From assembly GCF_005863245.1 (NCBI RefSeq), contig NZ_VBUT01000003.1, forward strand, positions 124,001 through 188,000: 64,000 nt of DNA, given 5' to 3'. The notes beneath the pieces were generated by a model. That model saw only the letters and a program-made list of their open reading frames with translations, was not told the DNA's origin and did not search any database. Below, one piece after another: positions 9,945 to 18,900 of the stretch. How positions within the stretch are numbered: position 1 is the stretch's first letter; every line of letters begins with the position of its first letter. Made by a program: the position numbers and the translations under genes. Source of the stretch: Nocardia cyriacigeorgica (lineage in GTDB: Bacteria > Actinomycetota > Actinomycetes > Mycobacteriales > Mycobacteriaceae).

Positions 9945-10922
9945 ATGACGGTACGCCACGACGACCCCGCGCCGAACCCGCATGCCACCGAGGCCGAGGT
10001 CGAAGCCGCGCTCAAGGACACCAAACTCGCCCAGGTCCTCTACCACGACTGGGAAGCCGAGACCTACGACGACAAGTGGTCGATCTCCTATGACGAACGG
10101 TGTATCGAGTACGCGCGCGGCCGCTTCGACGCCGCGGTCGGGCCGGTGGCGCTGCCCTACGGCCGGGCGCTGGAACTCGGCTGCGGCACCGGCTTCTTCC
10201 TGCTGAACCTGATGCAGGCCGGGGTGGCCAAGAGCGGTTCGGTGACCGACCTGTCGCCGGGCATGGTGAAGGTCGCGCTGCGCAACGCGCAGAACCTCGG
10301 CCTGGACGTCGACGGTCGCGTCGCCGACGCCGAGACCATCCCGTATGAGGACAACACCTTCGATCTGGTCGTCGGCCACGCCGTGCTGCACCACATCCCG
10401 GATGTCGAACTCGCGCTGAAGGAATGCCTGCGCGTGCTCAAGCCGGGCGGGCGCCTGGTCTTCGCCGGCGAGCCCACCACCGCGGGCAATTTCTACGCGC
10501 GCTGGCTCGGGCGCATCACCTGGGGCGCCACCACCAACCTCACCAAGCTGCCCGGTCTGGCGAGCTGGCGCCGTCCGCAGGAGGAGCTGGACGAGTCCTC
10601 CCGCGCCGCCGCCCTCGAGGCCGTCGTCGACCTGCACACCTTCACCCCCGATCAGCTCGAGGCGATGGCCCGCTCGGCCGGTGCGGTCGAGGTCGCCGCG
10701 CACACCGAGGAATTCGCCGCCGCGCTGTGGGGCTGGCCGGTGCGCACCTTCGAGGCCGCCGTGCCCGCCGAAAAGCTCACCTGGCGCTACCGCATGGCCA
10801 TGTACAAGGCGTGGCTGGGCCTGAGCTGGGTGGACGAGAACGTGATGCGCCGGGTGGTGCCGCGCCAGTTCTTCTACAACGCCATGATCACCGGTGTGAA
10901 GCCGGGCGCTCCGGGCCAGTAG
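9945..10922 (+). CDS. Class I SAM-dependent methyltransferase (Rv3038c-like)
   Basis: A 325-residue methyltransferase. Motif I is LELGCGTGFF at about residues 70-79, with a VVGHAVLHHIPD post-motif II segment and LRVLKPGGRLV as motif III. These indicate a UbiE/COQ5-like SAM fold. The substrate is unknown. The next methyltransferase gene overlaps its stop codon (TAGTG), so the two are translationally coupled. The pair corresponds to Rv3038c-Rv3037c. Confidence 0.88.
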   Translation: MTVRHDDPAPNPHATEAEVEAALKDTKLAQVLYHDWEAETYDDKWSISYDERCIEYARGRFDAAVGPVALPYGRALELGCGTGFFLLNLMQAGVAKSGSVTDLSPGMVKVALRNAQNLGLDVDGRVADAETIPYEDNTFDLVVGHAVLHHIPDVELALKECLRVLKPGGRLVFAGEPTTAGNFYARWLGRITWGATTNLTKLPGLASWRRPQEELDESSRAAALEAVVDLHTFTPDQLEAMARSAGAVEVAAHTEEFAAALWGWPVRTFEAAVPAEKLTWRYRMAMYKAWLGLSWVDENVMRRVVPRQFFYNAMITGVKPGAPGQ

Positions 10923-12091
10923 TGGGCTACGGCTTCAGCCACGAGGACGTCGTCTTCCTGGCCGGTGCGGCGGGCGCCGCCGCACTGGCCGACGTGGACC
11001 GGCTGGAGCTGACCCCGGCGACGCACCTGCGCGATCTCGCGCGGGTGCGCCGCGCGCATGGCGACCAGGCGGCGGCACTGATCGACACGGTGCGCTTGCG
11101 CCGCCGGGCCGCCGCCAAGCTCATCGGTGCGGGGGAGTGGCTGTTCACCGACGACGCATTGCAACAGGCCACACCGACGCTGGTCGCGCGGCGTCGGGCC
11201 GCCAGGCTGGCCGGTCGCGCGGTACACGACGTCACCTGCTCGATCGGCGCGGAGCTGGCCGAGCTGGCACGGGTGTGCCCGGCCGTGATCGGCAGCGACC
11301 TGGATGAGGTTCGCCTCGCGATGGCGCGGCACAATGCCCGCACCCGGAATGTGGTGCTGGCCCGGGCAGATGCGCTGGTTCCGTGCAGCCGTGACACGGT
11401 GATCATCGCCGACCCCGCGCGCCGTGCCGTCGGCAAACGCACCCACGATCCGGCGCAGCTACAACCACCGCTGCCCGATCTGCTCGCGGCCTACTCCGGT
11501 CGCGATATGGCCGTGAAGTGTGCTCCCGGACTGGATTTCGACAGCCTCGACTGGACCGGGGAGATCGAAGTGGTATCCCTGGACGGTTCGGTCCGGGAAG
11601 CCTGCCTGTGGTCGGCCGGACTGACCGATTCCGGCGTCACCCGCCGTGCGACGGTGCTGACGACCTCTGGCCGATCCAGCACCCTCACCGATGCCGAACC
11701 CGACGACATCCCCGAGCGCGCCCCCGGCGAATGGATCATCGACCCCGACGGCGCCATCGTCCGGGCCGGCCTGGTCCGCCACTACGCGGCGAAACACGGT
11801 CTGTGGCAGTTGGACCCGCGCATCGCCTACCTCACCGGCGACCGGGTGCCCGAGGGTGTGCGCGGCTTCCGGGTGCTCGACCAGCTCGCCTTCCGGGAGA
11901 AGTCACTGCGCTCCGAGCTGCGCCGCCGCGATTGCGGCGCATTGGAAATCCTGGTGCGCGGCGTCGACGTCGACCCCGACCAACTGCGCCGCCGCCTGAA
12001 ACCGTCCGGCTCCCAGCCCTATTCACTCGTGATCACCCGGATCGGACGCGACGCGACGGTATTCCTGTGCGAGGCCGCATCCGCTCGATAA
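10922..12091 (+). CDS. SAM-dependent methyltransferase with THUMP-like domain (Rv3037c-like)
   Basis: The GTG start at 10922 shares a base with the stop codon of the preceding gene. The 389-residue product has a SAM-binding core (VHDVTCSIGAELAELAR, then IGSDLDEVRLAMARHNA) and IIADPARR in the position of a catalytic NPPY-like motif. The C-terminal region resembles the THUMP-like tail of RNA-modifying methyltransferases. RNA methylation is therefore a reasonable guess, without direct evidence. The N-terminal helical region precedes the SAM fold, as in Rv3037c. Confidence 0.8.
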   Translation: MGYGFSHEDVVFLAGAAGAAALADVDRLELTPATHLRDLARVRRAHGDQAAALIDTVRLRRRAAAKLIGAGEWLFTDDALQQATPTLVARRRAARLAGRAVHDVTCSIGAELAELARVCPAVIGSDLDEVRLAMARHNARTRNVVLARADALVPCSRDTVIIADPARRAVGKRTHDPAQLQPPLPDLLAAYSGRDMAVKCAPGLDFDSLDWTGEIEVVSLDGSVREACLWSAGLTDSGVTRRATVLTTSGRSSTLTDAEPDDIPERAPGEWIIDPDGAIVRAGLVRHYAAKHGLWQLDPRIAYLTGDRVPEGVRGFRVLDQLAFREKSLRSELRRRDCGALEILVRGVDVDPDQLRRRLKPSGSQPYSLVITRIGRDATVFLCEAASAR

Positions 12092-12216
12092 CTGTCGGCG
12101 CGGTCGCCGACGGCGAGCACGTGCCGGTCCGGCCCGACGGTCGCCGCTCGGTGAACCGTTCGATCAGGCAGCGAACGCGGGATTCGTCCCAGACCGCCGC
12201 AGGCCTCGGGTCCGCG

Positions 12217-12765
12217 TCAGGCGATCGCTTCCATCTTCTTCACCACCCGCTGCACCGTCAGCCAGGTGCGGGTGGTGATGTCCTTGCCGTAGGTGCGTTC
12301 CAGCCACGCCATGAAATCGGGTGTCCGCGGCGTGCTGTTGTCGACGACGAACAGGAAGACCCGGGCGGCCGGGTCGTAGCCGACGACGCGGGTGAGCGGA
12401 TCGGGATCCTCGGGCAGCTCGATCGGCTCGTGACTGGTGCTCTTCAGGAAGGTCGCGGTCAGGTAGGTGCCGCGGCCATGGGTGAGGCCCTCGAACGGGT
12501 CGGAGTCCAGCAGGGTGCGCAGCTCGTCGTAGTCGCGGATGATGGTGCCGCCCGGTATACCCAGTTCCCGGTTCAGCGCTTCCTGGATCCGGTCCTCGAG
12601 TTGCGCGGGATCGGTCTCATCGGTGCGGAAGACGATATTGCCGCTGGACAGCACCGAGGCGACCGCGTCGAAACCGAGCCCGGTGCATTCGCCCCGCAGC
12701 TTCTCGTTGCTCATGTTCGGATTGCTCGGCATGATCCCGCGCAACAGCGCCGCGTACCTCGTCAT
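12217..12765 (-). CDS. DUF1697 family protein
   Basis: A 182-residue protein starting MTRYAALLRGI and containing the VLSSGNIVF segment typical of DUF1697. The biochemical function of this family is unknown. In M. tuberculosis this position holds Rv3036c, an unrelated exported protein, so this gene appears to be a lineage-specific replacement. I chose the ATG at 12765; the open frame extends ten codons further without a good start. Confidence 0.85.
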   Translation of the reverse strand: MTRYAALLRGIMPSNPNMSNEKLRGECTGLGFDAVASVLSSGNIVFRTDETDPAQLEDRIQEALNRELGIPGGTIIRDYDELRTLLDSDPFEGLTHGRGTYLTATFLKSTSHEPIELPEDPDPLTRVVGYDPAARVFLFVVDNSTPRTPDFMAWLERTYGKDITTRTWLTVQRVVKKMEAIA

Positions 12766-12850
12766 GAGGCAGACCGTAGTAGACCGGGCCGACAACCGGA
12801 TGCTGCTCGCGCCGCTGACACGGGCCCGCGCAGGTGGCGGGCCCGGCCGC

Positions 12851-13600
12851 TCAGGCCTGGGCGGTGGCGCCGTTCTTCTTACGCTCGATGTCCTCGAGCG
12901 CGGCCAGGTAGGCGGCGCGCTGCTCGGCGCCGGACTCCCAGGCCGCCTTGCGGTTCTTGACCACCTTGGCCGGGGCGCCGACGGCGATGGAGTAATCGGG
13001 GATCTCGCCCTTCACCACGGCGTGCGCGCCGAGCACACAGCCGCGGCCGACGCGGGTCTCGCGCAGCACCGTCACCTTGGCCGCGATCCAGGTGTCCGGG
13101 CCGATGCGGACCGGGCTCTTCACGATGCCCTGATCCTTGATCGGCATGGTGATGTCGTCCATCTTGTGGTCGAAGTCGCAGATGTAGCACCAGTCCGCGA
13201 CCAGCGTCGATTCACCGATCTCGATATCGAGGTAGGTGTTGACGACGTTGTCCTTGCCGAAGACCACCTTGTCGCCGATGCGCAGCGAACCCTCGTGACA
13301 GCGGATGGCATTGCCGTCGCCGATGTGCACCCAGCGGCCGATCTCCATCCGGCCCAGCTCCGGGGTCGCGTGGATCTCCACCCGGCGGCCCAGGAACACC
13401 ATGCCGCGCAACACGATATGCGGGTTGGTGAGCCGGAACTTGAACAGCCGGTAGTAGCGCACCAGGTACCACGGGGTGTAGGCACGGTTGGCGATCACCC
13501 AGCGCAGCGAGGCCAGGGTGAGAAAGCGTGCCTGCTGCGGATCGCGGCGCCGCGATCCCCGCCACCGTGAACGCAACGGTGCGCCCCACATGCTCGTCAC
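12851..13600 (-). CDS. Left-handed beta-helix acyltransferase (Rv3034c-like)
   Basis: A 249-residue hexapeptide-repeat protein. Irregular [LIV]-G-x-x-x repeats run from about residue 75 to 220 (IGRWVHIGDGNAI, IGDKVVFGKDNVV, VGRGCVLGAHAVV). The end of the coil has the usual VGAPAKVVKNR closure. Proteins of this fold transfer acetyl, succinyl or similar groups to sugars. Its M. tuberculosis counterpart lies in the MGLP cluster, where short-chain acylation of the polysaccharide is expected; the acceptor here is inferred. GTG at 13600 has a GGGAG site 8 bases upstream. It is divergent from the beta-propeller gene. Confidence 0.83.
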   Translation of the reverse strand: MTSMWGAPLRSRWRGSRRRDPQQARFLTLASLRWVIANRAYTPWYLVRYYRLFKFRLTNPHIVLRGMVFLGRRVEIHATPELGRMEIGRWVHIGDGNAIRCHEGSLRIGDKVVFGKDNVVNTYLDIEIGESTLVADWCYICDFDHKMDDITMPIKDQGIVKSPVRIGPDTWIAAKVTVLRETRVGRGCVLGAHAVVKGEIPDYSIAVGAPAKVVKNRKAAWESGAEQRAAYLAALEDIERKKNGATAQA

Positions 13601-13752
13601 GAACTGTTCTCCCGTCGTGTGTCCGCCTATCGCGCACACAGCCTACTGACGTGCTGCCCCGAACGGATCGATACCCGTCGGCTAACCTCACTGGCACGCG
13701 CGGGCGCGCGGGGAGATGATCACGGCAGATCGCGTGTGAAGGAGAGCAGCAG

Positions 13753-15087
13753 GTGCGAATCGGCAGCGTACGAGCTGTATCCGGGCGGCCACGGCTGCGA
13801 GTGAATACGGCGGCGGCGCTACTGGCGGTGGGCGCGGTGATGCTCACCGGCTGCGGCACCGACGTCGACGACATCACCGTCGGCCCCGGTCTCGGCTGGC
13901 CCGGCGCTCATCACGACGCCCGCAACAGCGGCACCAGCCCGGTCACCGGTGCCCACGCACTGGAGCTGAAATGGTCGCGTCCGGTGGGCGGGCCGATCGC
14001 GACGCCGGTCGGCGTCGCGGCCGAGGGCCAGATGTTCGTCACCACCCGCACGCCGTCGGGCTGCAATATCTTCTCCTTCCAGATGCCCACCGGCCGCAAA
14101 CGGTTCTGTAATCCGATGGGGCCGAACGCCGTCTCCTCCCCGACGCTCATCGACGGCCTCAGCAACGTCTACGTCGGCGACGACAGCGGCGTGACATCGA
14201 TGAATTATCTGGGCCAGCCGCGCTGGCGCACCGCGGTGGCGGGCGTGCCGGTCTCGTTGCAGTTCACCGGCGACAGCAATCTGCTCACCATCACCCAGGC
14301 CGGCCAGATCGATGTGCTGTCACGGCAGACCGGTCAGCGGCTGGTGCCCACCATGCAGCTGCTCGGCCAGCCCGATCCGCTCGAACTTCCCGCCCTCAGC
14401 TGGCCGCCGTCCGGTGACGGCCTCGCCGACTGCCCCACCGGCGGTCCGCAGTGCGCGATCGCCAATGTCTCGCCCATCGACACCGATTCCGGGCGCTTCT
14501 ACGCGACCGTCTGGCGTCCGGGCGACGCCAGGGCCTCGCTGGTGGCCCTGCGATACGCCGATGGCGAGATCGAGCAACTGTGGAGCGCCGAGATGCTCGA
14601 GGGCGGCAGCGCCACCAGCCCGGCCCTGTCGGCGGATGGCAGCACCGTCTACGTCGGCGACAACAGCGACCGGCTGATCGCCGTCGACGCCGTGGAGGGC
14701 AGCACCAAATGGGTGCACCCGCTGGCGTGGACCCCGCGTCGCGGCATCTCCGTCTCCGGCGACGGGCTGATCATCCCGGCCGGCGACGACGGCTATCTGC
14801 TGGCCCTGCGCGACAACGGCGACAGCGTCGAACAGGTCTGGGAGCGTAAGGATCTCGCCCACCGCGGCACGCCCGCACAAACGGCGGGCCACACCGGCTA
14901 CACGGTCGCGGCGATCGGCGAAGGCCTCAACCTGATCACCTTCGACACCGAGACCGGGCAGACCCTCGACTCCGACGTGCTGCCCGGCGCGAGCGGCACC
15001 ACCACCGGAACGTCGGTCAGCGCCGACGGCGAGGTGGTCGTGGCCACCCGGATCGGCGAGATCTTCGTCTTCGCGCCGCAGGAGTGA
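13753..15087 (+). CDS. Exported PQQ-like beta-propeller lipoprotein (Rv3035-like)
   Basis: A 444-residue lipoprotein. A basic N-terminus and hydrophobic segment end in the lipobox LTGC with cysteine at about residue 34. The rest consists of repeated blades of the PQQ/WD type, for example VSSPTLIDGLSNVYVGDDSG and SPALSADGSTVYVGDNSD, followed by LIAVDAVEGSTKW. Such propellers usually form protein-binding scaffolds. No PQQ enzyme residues are evident. The GTG at 13753 is preceded by AAGGAGAG. The function in M. tuberculosis is not established to my knowledge; proximity to the MGLP genes is suggestive only. Confidence 0.82.
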   Translation: MRIGSVRAVSGRPRLRVNTAAALLAVGAVMLTGCGTDVDDITVGPGLGWPGAHHDARNSGTSPVTGAHALELKWSRPVGGPIATPVGVAAEGQMFVTTRTPSGCNIFSFQMPTGRKRFCNPMGPNAVSSPTLIDGLSNVYVGDDSGVTSMNYLGQPRWRTAVAGVPVSLQFTGDSNLLTITQAGQIDVLSRQTGQRLVPTMQLLGQPDPLELPALSWPPSGDGLADCPTGGPQCAIANVSPIDTDSGRFYATVWRPGDARASLVALRYADGEIEQLWSAEMLEGGSATSPALSADGSTVYVGDNSDRLIAVDAVEGSTKWVHPLAWTPRRGISVSGDGLIIPAGDDGYLLALRDNGDSVEQVWERKDLAHRGTPAQTAGHTGYTVAAIGEGLNLITFDTETGQTLDSDVLPGASGTTTGTSVSADGEVVVATRIGEIFVFAPQE

Positions 15088-15096
15088 ACCGGCCGG

Positions 15097-16359
15097 TCAG
15101 ACCGGCTGATTCGGATCGCGCTCGGGCAGCGGGCGCATGGTGATCACCGGACGCCCGAGCGGGGTCCGCACCCGCCGCTTGGCGGACTGGTACACCTGCG
15201 CGGTCTCGGCGGCCACCACGTCCCAGGAGAAATCGGCGGTCAGGCGTTCCCGGGCGGCGTAGGCGCGTTCCTGGGCGGCGGCCGGATCGTCGAGCACTGC
15301 GCGCACCGCCTGGACGAGTCCGTCCACGTCGGCCGGTTCGAACGACGCACCGGTGACGCCGTCGATCACGGCCTCACCGAGCCCACCGGCGGTGGAGGTG
15401 ACCAGCGGGGTCCCCGCCGCGGCCGCCTCCAGCGCGACGATTCCGAAGGGTTCGTAGCGGCTGGGCAGCACGATCGCATCGGCACCGTGCAACCAGCCGA
15501 GCAGTTCGGCATGGTCGAGCTGGCCGGCGAAATTCACCGCACGCGCCACCCGGTGCACCCGGGCCCGTTCACGCAACCATTCGAACTGGGTGCCGACCCC
15601 GGCGACGGTGAGGGTGGTGCCGGGATGGGCGCGCCGGATCCGCGGCAGCGCCGCGATCGCGTCCTGCACACCCTTCTCGTATTCGAGCCTGCCTACATAC
15701 AGCAGCCGCGGCGGTCCGGTGCGCGGCGGGCGCGGACGGAAGGTCCAGGCGCCGACGTCGATACCGTTGCGGATGACGGTCAGCGGGATGCGGTCGGGGT
15801 TGTAGAGCCGCTCCACCTCGTCCTGCATCGACGCCGAACAGGTGATGAGCGCGTCGGATTCGTTGGCCAGCCACCACTCCACCGAATGCACCTGACGATT
15901 CACCCGGCCCGAGACCCAGCCGCTGTGCCGTCCGGCCTCGGTGGCGTGGATGGTCGAGACCAGCGGCACGTCGTAGTACTCGGCCAGCGCGATGGCCGGA
16001 TGCGCCACCAGCCAGTCGTGGGCGTGCACCACATCGGGTGTCCAGCCCTCGCCTATGCCGGGCTTGTTGAGTGCGACGCCCGCGCGCACCATGGCGTGGC
16101 CCATCGCCAGCGTCCACGCGAGCATGTCCTCGCCGAAATCGAAGAACGGCGGGTCCTCGGCGACCGCGACCACCAGCACGCCATCGGCGATGTAGGAGTG
16201 CGTGGGATGCGTCGACGGGTCGGTGCCGGTGGGGCGGCGCGCCAGCACGACCACCTCGTGGCCCGCGGCGGCGAGCTCGGTGGCCAGGTGATGGACGTGC
16301 CTGCCCAGCCCGCCGACGACCACCGGCGGGTACTCCCACGACACCATCAAGATCTTCAT
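15097..16359 (-). CDS. GT4 alpha-1,4-glucosyltransferase (Rv3032-like, MGLP synthesis)
   Basis: A 420-residue GT-B glycosyltransferase. The glycogen-synthase-like N-terminus MKILMVSWEYPPVVVGGLGRH binds the acceptor side. The C-terminal half has YVGRLEYEKG and the EPFGIVALE retaining-enzyme motif. Rv3032, its apparent counterpart, elongates the alpha-1,4-glucan of methylglucose lipopolysaccharide and contributes to glycogen. The ATG at 16359 overlaps the TGA of the upstream GH57 gene (ATGA), and GAAGGA provides the ribosome site. It is the last gene of a three-gene operon. Confidence 0.92.
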   Translation of the reverse strand: MKILMVSWEYPPVVVGGLGRHVHHLATELAAAGHEVVVLARRPTGTDPSTHPTHSYIADGVLVVAVAEDPPFFDFGEDMLAWTLAMGHAMVRAGVALNKPGIGEGWTPDVVHAHDWLVAHPAIALAEYYDVPLVSTIHATEAGRHSGWVSGRVNRQVHSVEWWLANESDALITCSASMQDEVERLYNPDRIPLTVIRNGIDVGAWTFRPRPPRTGPPRLLYVGRLEYEKGVQDAIAALPRIRRAHPGTTLTVAGVGTQFEWLRERARVHRVARAVNFAGQLDHAELLGWLHGADAIVLPSRYEPFGIVALEAAAAGTPLVTSTAGGLGEAVIDGVTGASFEPADVDGLVQAVRAVLDDPAAAQERAYAARERLTADFSWDVVAAETAQVYQSAKRRVRTPLGRPVITMRPLPERDPNQPV

Positions 16360-17894
16360 GTATGTCCTTCTGAGGTGGCAGCGCGCAATCGGCGCGCGTC
16401 CAGGGCCGGGAAGAATCCGTCGGCCGCCCCCCATCCTGCCGCCAACTGCCGTGCTTTGGCGAGCTGACCGGCCCCGACGGCCGCCGCGATCTCGCGAACG
16501 GCGTGCGCGTGCTGATGTGCGCGTTCGCGGGCGTACCCGGCGGCGGAGTCCTTGCTGACCATGAACGCCCAGTCGCTGGACACGGTCAGGATCGCTTCCC
16601 GCAGGAGTTGGTCGGCCACCTGGTCGCGACCGGTCGCCGAGGATTCCGCGCGCATCTTGTCCACCGTGTCCAGGGCCAGGGCGACGATGTCGTCGTTGAG
16701 TTCCACCAGGTCACGCACCTGATCGCCGGCCCACACCCGCCAGTCCTTGCCCGAGCCCCAGGACGAATCGGTCAGCTGCACCGGCTCGCCGACGTACCCG
16801 TTCGCCCGCGCGTCGGCCAGCGTGCCGACCGTGACGCCCGCTTCCGGCAGCGCCCGCAGCACCTGGGCCAGCCACTGCGGACCCTCATGCCACCAGTGCC
16901 CGAACAGCTCGGTGTCGAAGGCGGCCACCACCAGCGCGGGCCTGCCGATCCGCTCGGACTCGCCGATCAGCCGTTCGCGCACGGTGGCGACGAAATCGTC
17001 GACGTCGGCGCGCACCGCGGCCGCGGCCAGCTCCGGGTCGTAGGGCGCCTTGTCCGGTCCGGCGACCGATTTGCCGGTCACCCGGGCCGGTTTGAGACCG
17101 GTGGCGTGGTCGTAGTGATGAAAATCTCGGTAGGCACTGTGGCCCGGGTAGCCGGACTTGGGCGACCAGACCCGGTAACTGACCTGGAGATCGCGCCCGA
17201 AGGCCACCACCTCGGACTCGCGAACCGGCCGTCCGAGGCTGGAATCGCCGCGCAGCGCGGGCCCATCCACCATGAAATGCGTCACACCGGCGGCGTCGTA
17301 GCCGACCTCCATGCCGGGCGTGTAACCGCATTCGGGCGCCCAGATTCCGGACGGGGTGTGGCCCCAGCGCAGCCGGGCGTCGGCGAGCCCTTCGGTGAGC
17401 TGGAATTCGCGCAGCCGCGCATCGAGCAGCGGCTGGAACGGATGTGCCAGCGGGCCGCCGAGCAGCTCGATCGCCTCGGCGTCGATCAGCTGCCGCCACA
17501 CCGGTGCGGCGCCGTGACGCCAATGCTGTTCGAACTCCGCCAGCGCGGCCGCGGCCAGCCGGTGCTCATGCCTGCCGAGCGCGATATTGCCCGCCATCGC
17601 GGCCTCGTCGGCGCGCAACTGCCAATTGCCCAGCCAGTGATGCATGCCGGCCAGGCAGTGCGGATCGTCGAGCTGGGCGGCCAGCACCGGCGTGATGCCG
17701 AGTGTCAGCAGATGCGAACGTCCTTCGGCGGCAAGGGTTCTCAAAACCTCGACGACCGGAAGGTAGGACGCCGCCCAGGACTGGTAGAGCCATTCCTCGC
17801 CCACCGGCCAGCGCCCGTGATGGGCCAGCCAGGGCAGGTGCGAATGCAGGACCAGGGTGAACTGGCCCGGCACGGGTGCGGTGCTGCCGGTCAA
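16356..17894 (-). CDS. GH57 family 1,4-alpha-glucan branching enzyme (DUF1957, Rv3031-like)
   Basis: A 512-residue GH57 protein starting near the family motif HSHLPWLAHHG. The expected catalytic nucleophile is E188 (GIWAPECGY) and the acid/base is D327 (FDTELFGHWW). It would introduce alpha-1,6 branches in the MGLP glucan or in glycogen. The C-terminal helical region from about residue 420 matches the DUF1957 branching-enzyme tail. I chose the TTG at 17894 because it overlaps the TGA of the upstream methyltransferase (TTGA); GTG 17873 is an alternative. Confidence 0.9.
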   Translation of the reverse strand: MTGSTAPVPGQFTLVLHSHLPWLAHHGRWPVGEEWLYQSWAASYLPVVEVLRTLAAEGRSHLLTLGITPVLAAQLDDPHCLAGMHHWLGNWQLRADEAAMAGNIALGRHEHRLAAAALAEFEQHWRHGAAPVWRQLIDAEAIELLGGPLAHPFQPLLDARLREFQLTEGLADARLRWGHTPSGIWAPECGYTPGMEVGYDAAGVTHFMVDGPALRGDSSLGRPVRESEVVAFGRDLQVSYRVWSPKSGYPGHSAYRDFHHYDHATGLKPARVTGKSVAGPDKAPYDPELAAAAVRADVDDFVATVRERLIGESERIGRPALVVAAFDTELFGHWWHEGPQWLAQVLRALPEAGVTVGTLADARANGYVGEPVQLTDSSWGSGKDWRVWAGDQVRDLVELNDDIVALALDTVDKMRAESSATGRDQVADQLLREAILTVSSDWAFMVSKDSAAGYARERAHQHAHAVREIAAAVGAGQLAKARQLAAGWGAADGFFPALDARRLRAATSEGHT

Positions 17895-18700
17895 GGCTTC
17901 ACCGCGATGGCCACCAGATCCAGGCTCGCATCGATGTCGTCGGTGGTCAGGGCGAAGTCGTCGATGGTCACCGCGGCGACGTCGGCGGTGAGCTCGGCCG
18001 GCCACGGCTCGCCGGCCAGCGCGCGCTCGATCTGCGCGTCGATGAACGAGCCGCCGTGCTTGGCGTCCAACGCTTTCAGCGTCTCGCCGTGGTGCACACC
18101 GGTCATCAGCGATACCTCGAAACCGGCCTCGACCAGCAGCTCGGTGAGTTCGGCCGCGTTGAGTTCCCGGGTGTGGAACGGGTTGAGCGGGGTATCGCGG
18201 CCGGGGGAGAAGGTGATCCGGTTCGGCGTGCTGATCAGCAGTTCGCCGCCGGGACGCAGCACCCGCAGGCATTCGCGCAGGAACTGTGCTTGATCCCAAA
18301 GGTGTTCGATCACTTGGAAATTCACCACGACGTCGACCGAGGAGTCGTCCAGCGGCAGGTCGGCGAGATTGCCCTGGATCATCTCCACACGCGGGTAGCG
18401 CGCGCGCACGTGCTCGACCGCGCTCGCGTCATAGTCCAGCCCGATCACGCGGGTGGCGACCCCGGCGATCATGTCGGCGCCGTAGCCCTCGCCGGAACCG
18501 GCCTCGAGCACGGTCTTGCCGACGCAGCGCTCCAGCAGCCGCGCGTAGACGATCTCGTGCCTGCGGAACCAGTAGTTCTCCTCGGCGATTCCAGGCACGG
18601 TGCGCTCGCCGGTCAACGGCAGCGGGTCGAGTGCGCCCGGCGTCGCGGCGGTCATGGGTGCCGGTTCGCCTACTGCGGCAGGAATCACAGCCTCACTCAT
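17891..18700 (-). CDS. SAM-dependent methyltransferase (Rv3030-like, MGLP methylation)
   Basis: A 269-residue methyltransferase. SAM motif I is EAGSGEGYG (66-74), followed by RVIGLDYDASAVEH and VVNFQVIEHLWD. It is the first gene of an overlapping operon with a branching enzyme and a glucosyltransferase, the same set as Rv3030-Rv3032. In that pathway the Rv3030 type is linked to 6-O-methylation of glucose residues of MGLP. The stop codon overlaps the next start. A palindrome in the divergent region with etfB (18768-18789) may affect its promoter. Confidence 0.88.
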   Translation of the reverse strand: MSEAVIPAAVGEPAPMTAATPGALDPLPLTGERTVPGIAEENYWFRRHEIVYARLLERCVGKTVLEAGSGEGYGADMIAGVATRVIGLDYDASAVEHVRARYPRVEMIQGNLADLPLDDSSVDVVVNFQVIEHLWDQAQFLRECLRVLRPGGELLISTPNRITFSPGRDTPLNPFHTRELNAAELTELLVEAGFEVSLMTGVHHGETLKALDAKHGGSFIDAQIERALAGEPWPAELTADVAAVTIDDFALTTDDIDASLDLVAIAVKP

Positions 18701-18767
18701 CGGTCCGACGTTACTGGTACGGCTGGGTGAACTTGTTTCCGGTCTGGTGTTCAGGACCCTCGCGGAG

Positions 18768-18789
18768 TAAGTTACCCACGAGTAACTTA
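18768..18789. promoter_or_regulatory. Palindromic operator candidate between the MGLP operon and etfB
   Basis: A perfect 8-bp inverted repeat, TAAGTTAC and GTAACTTA, is separated by six bases (CCACGA). The 22-bp size and TTAC/GTAA arms fit operators of TetR-family regulators of lipid and acyl-CoA genes. It lies 68 bases from the methyltransferase start and 112 from etfB, so it could control either promoter. Confidence 0.55.
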
Positions 18790-18900
18790 ACGTAGGGTAG
18801 TGTCACGCCCTGAGCGACTCACATGGACGTACGGCCCGCCGGATCGTGCGACCGACCGCCCATACCCCGTGTACCCAGAACAGGAGGTCGACGAAGACCG

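Noticed and set aside
16356..18299. A longer start for the GH57 branching enzyme (647 codons)
   Set aside because: The extension overlaps the methyltransferase gene out of frame; the TTGA overlap gives a start consistent with family length.
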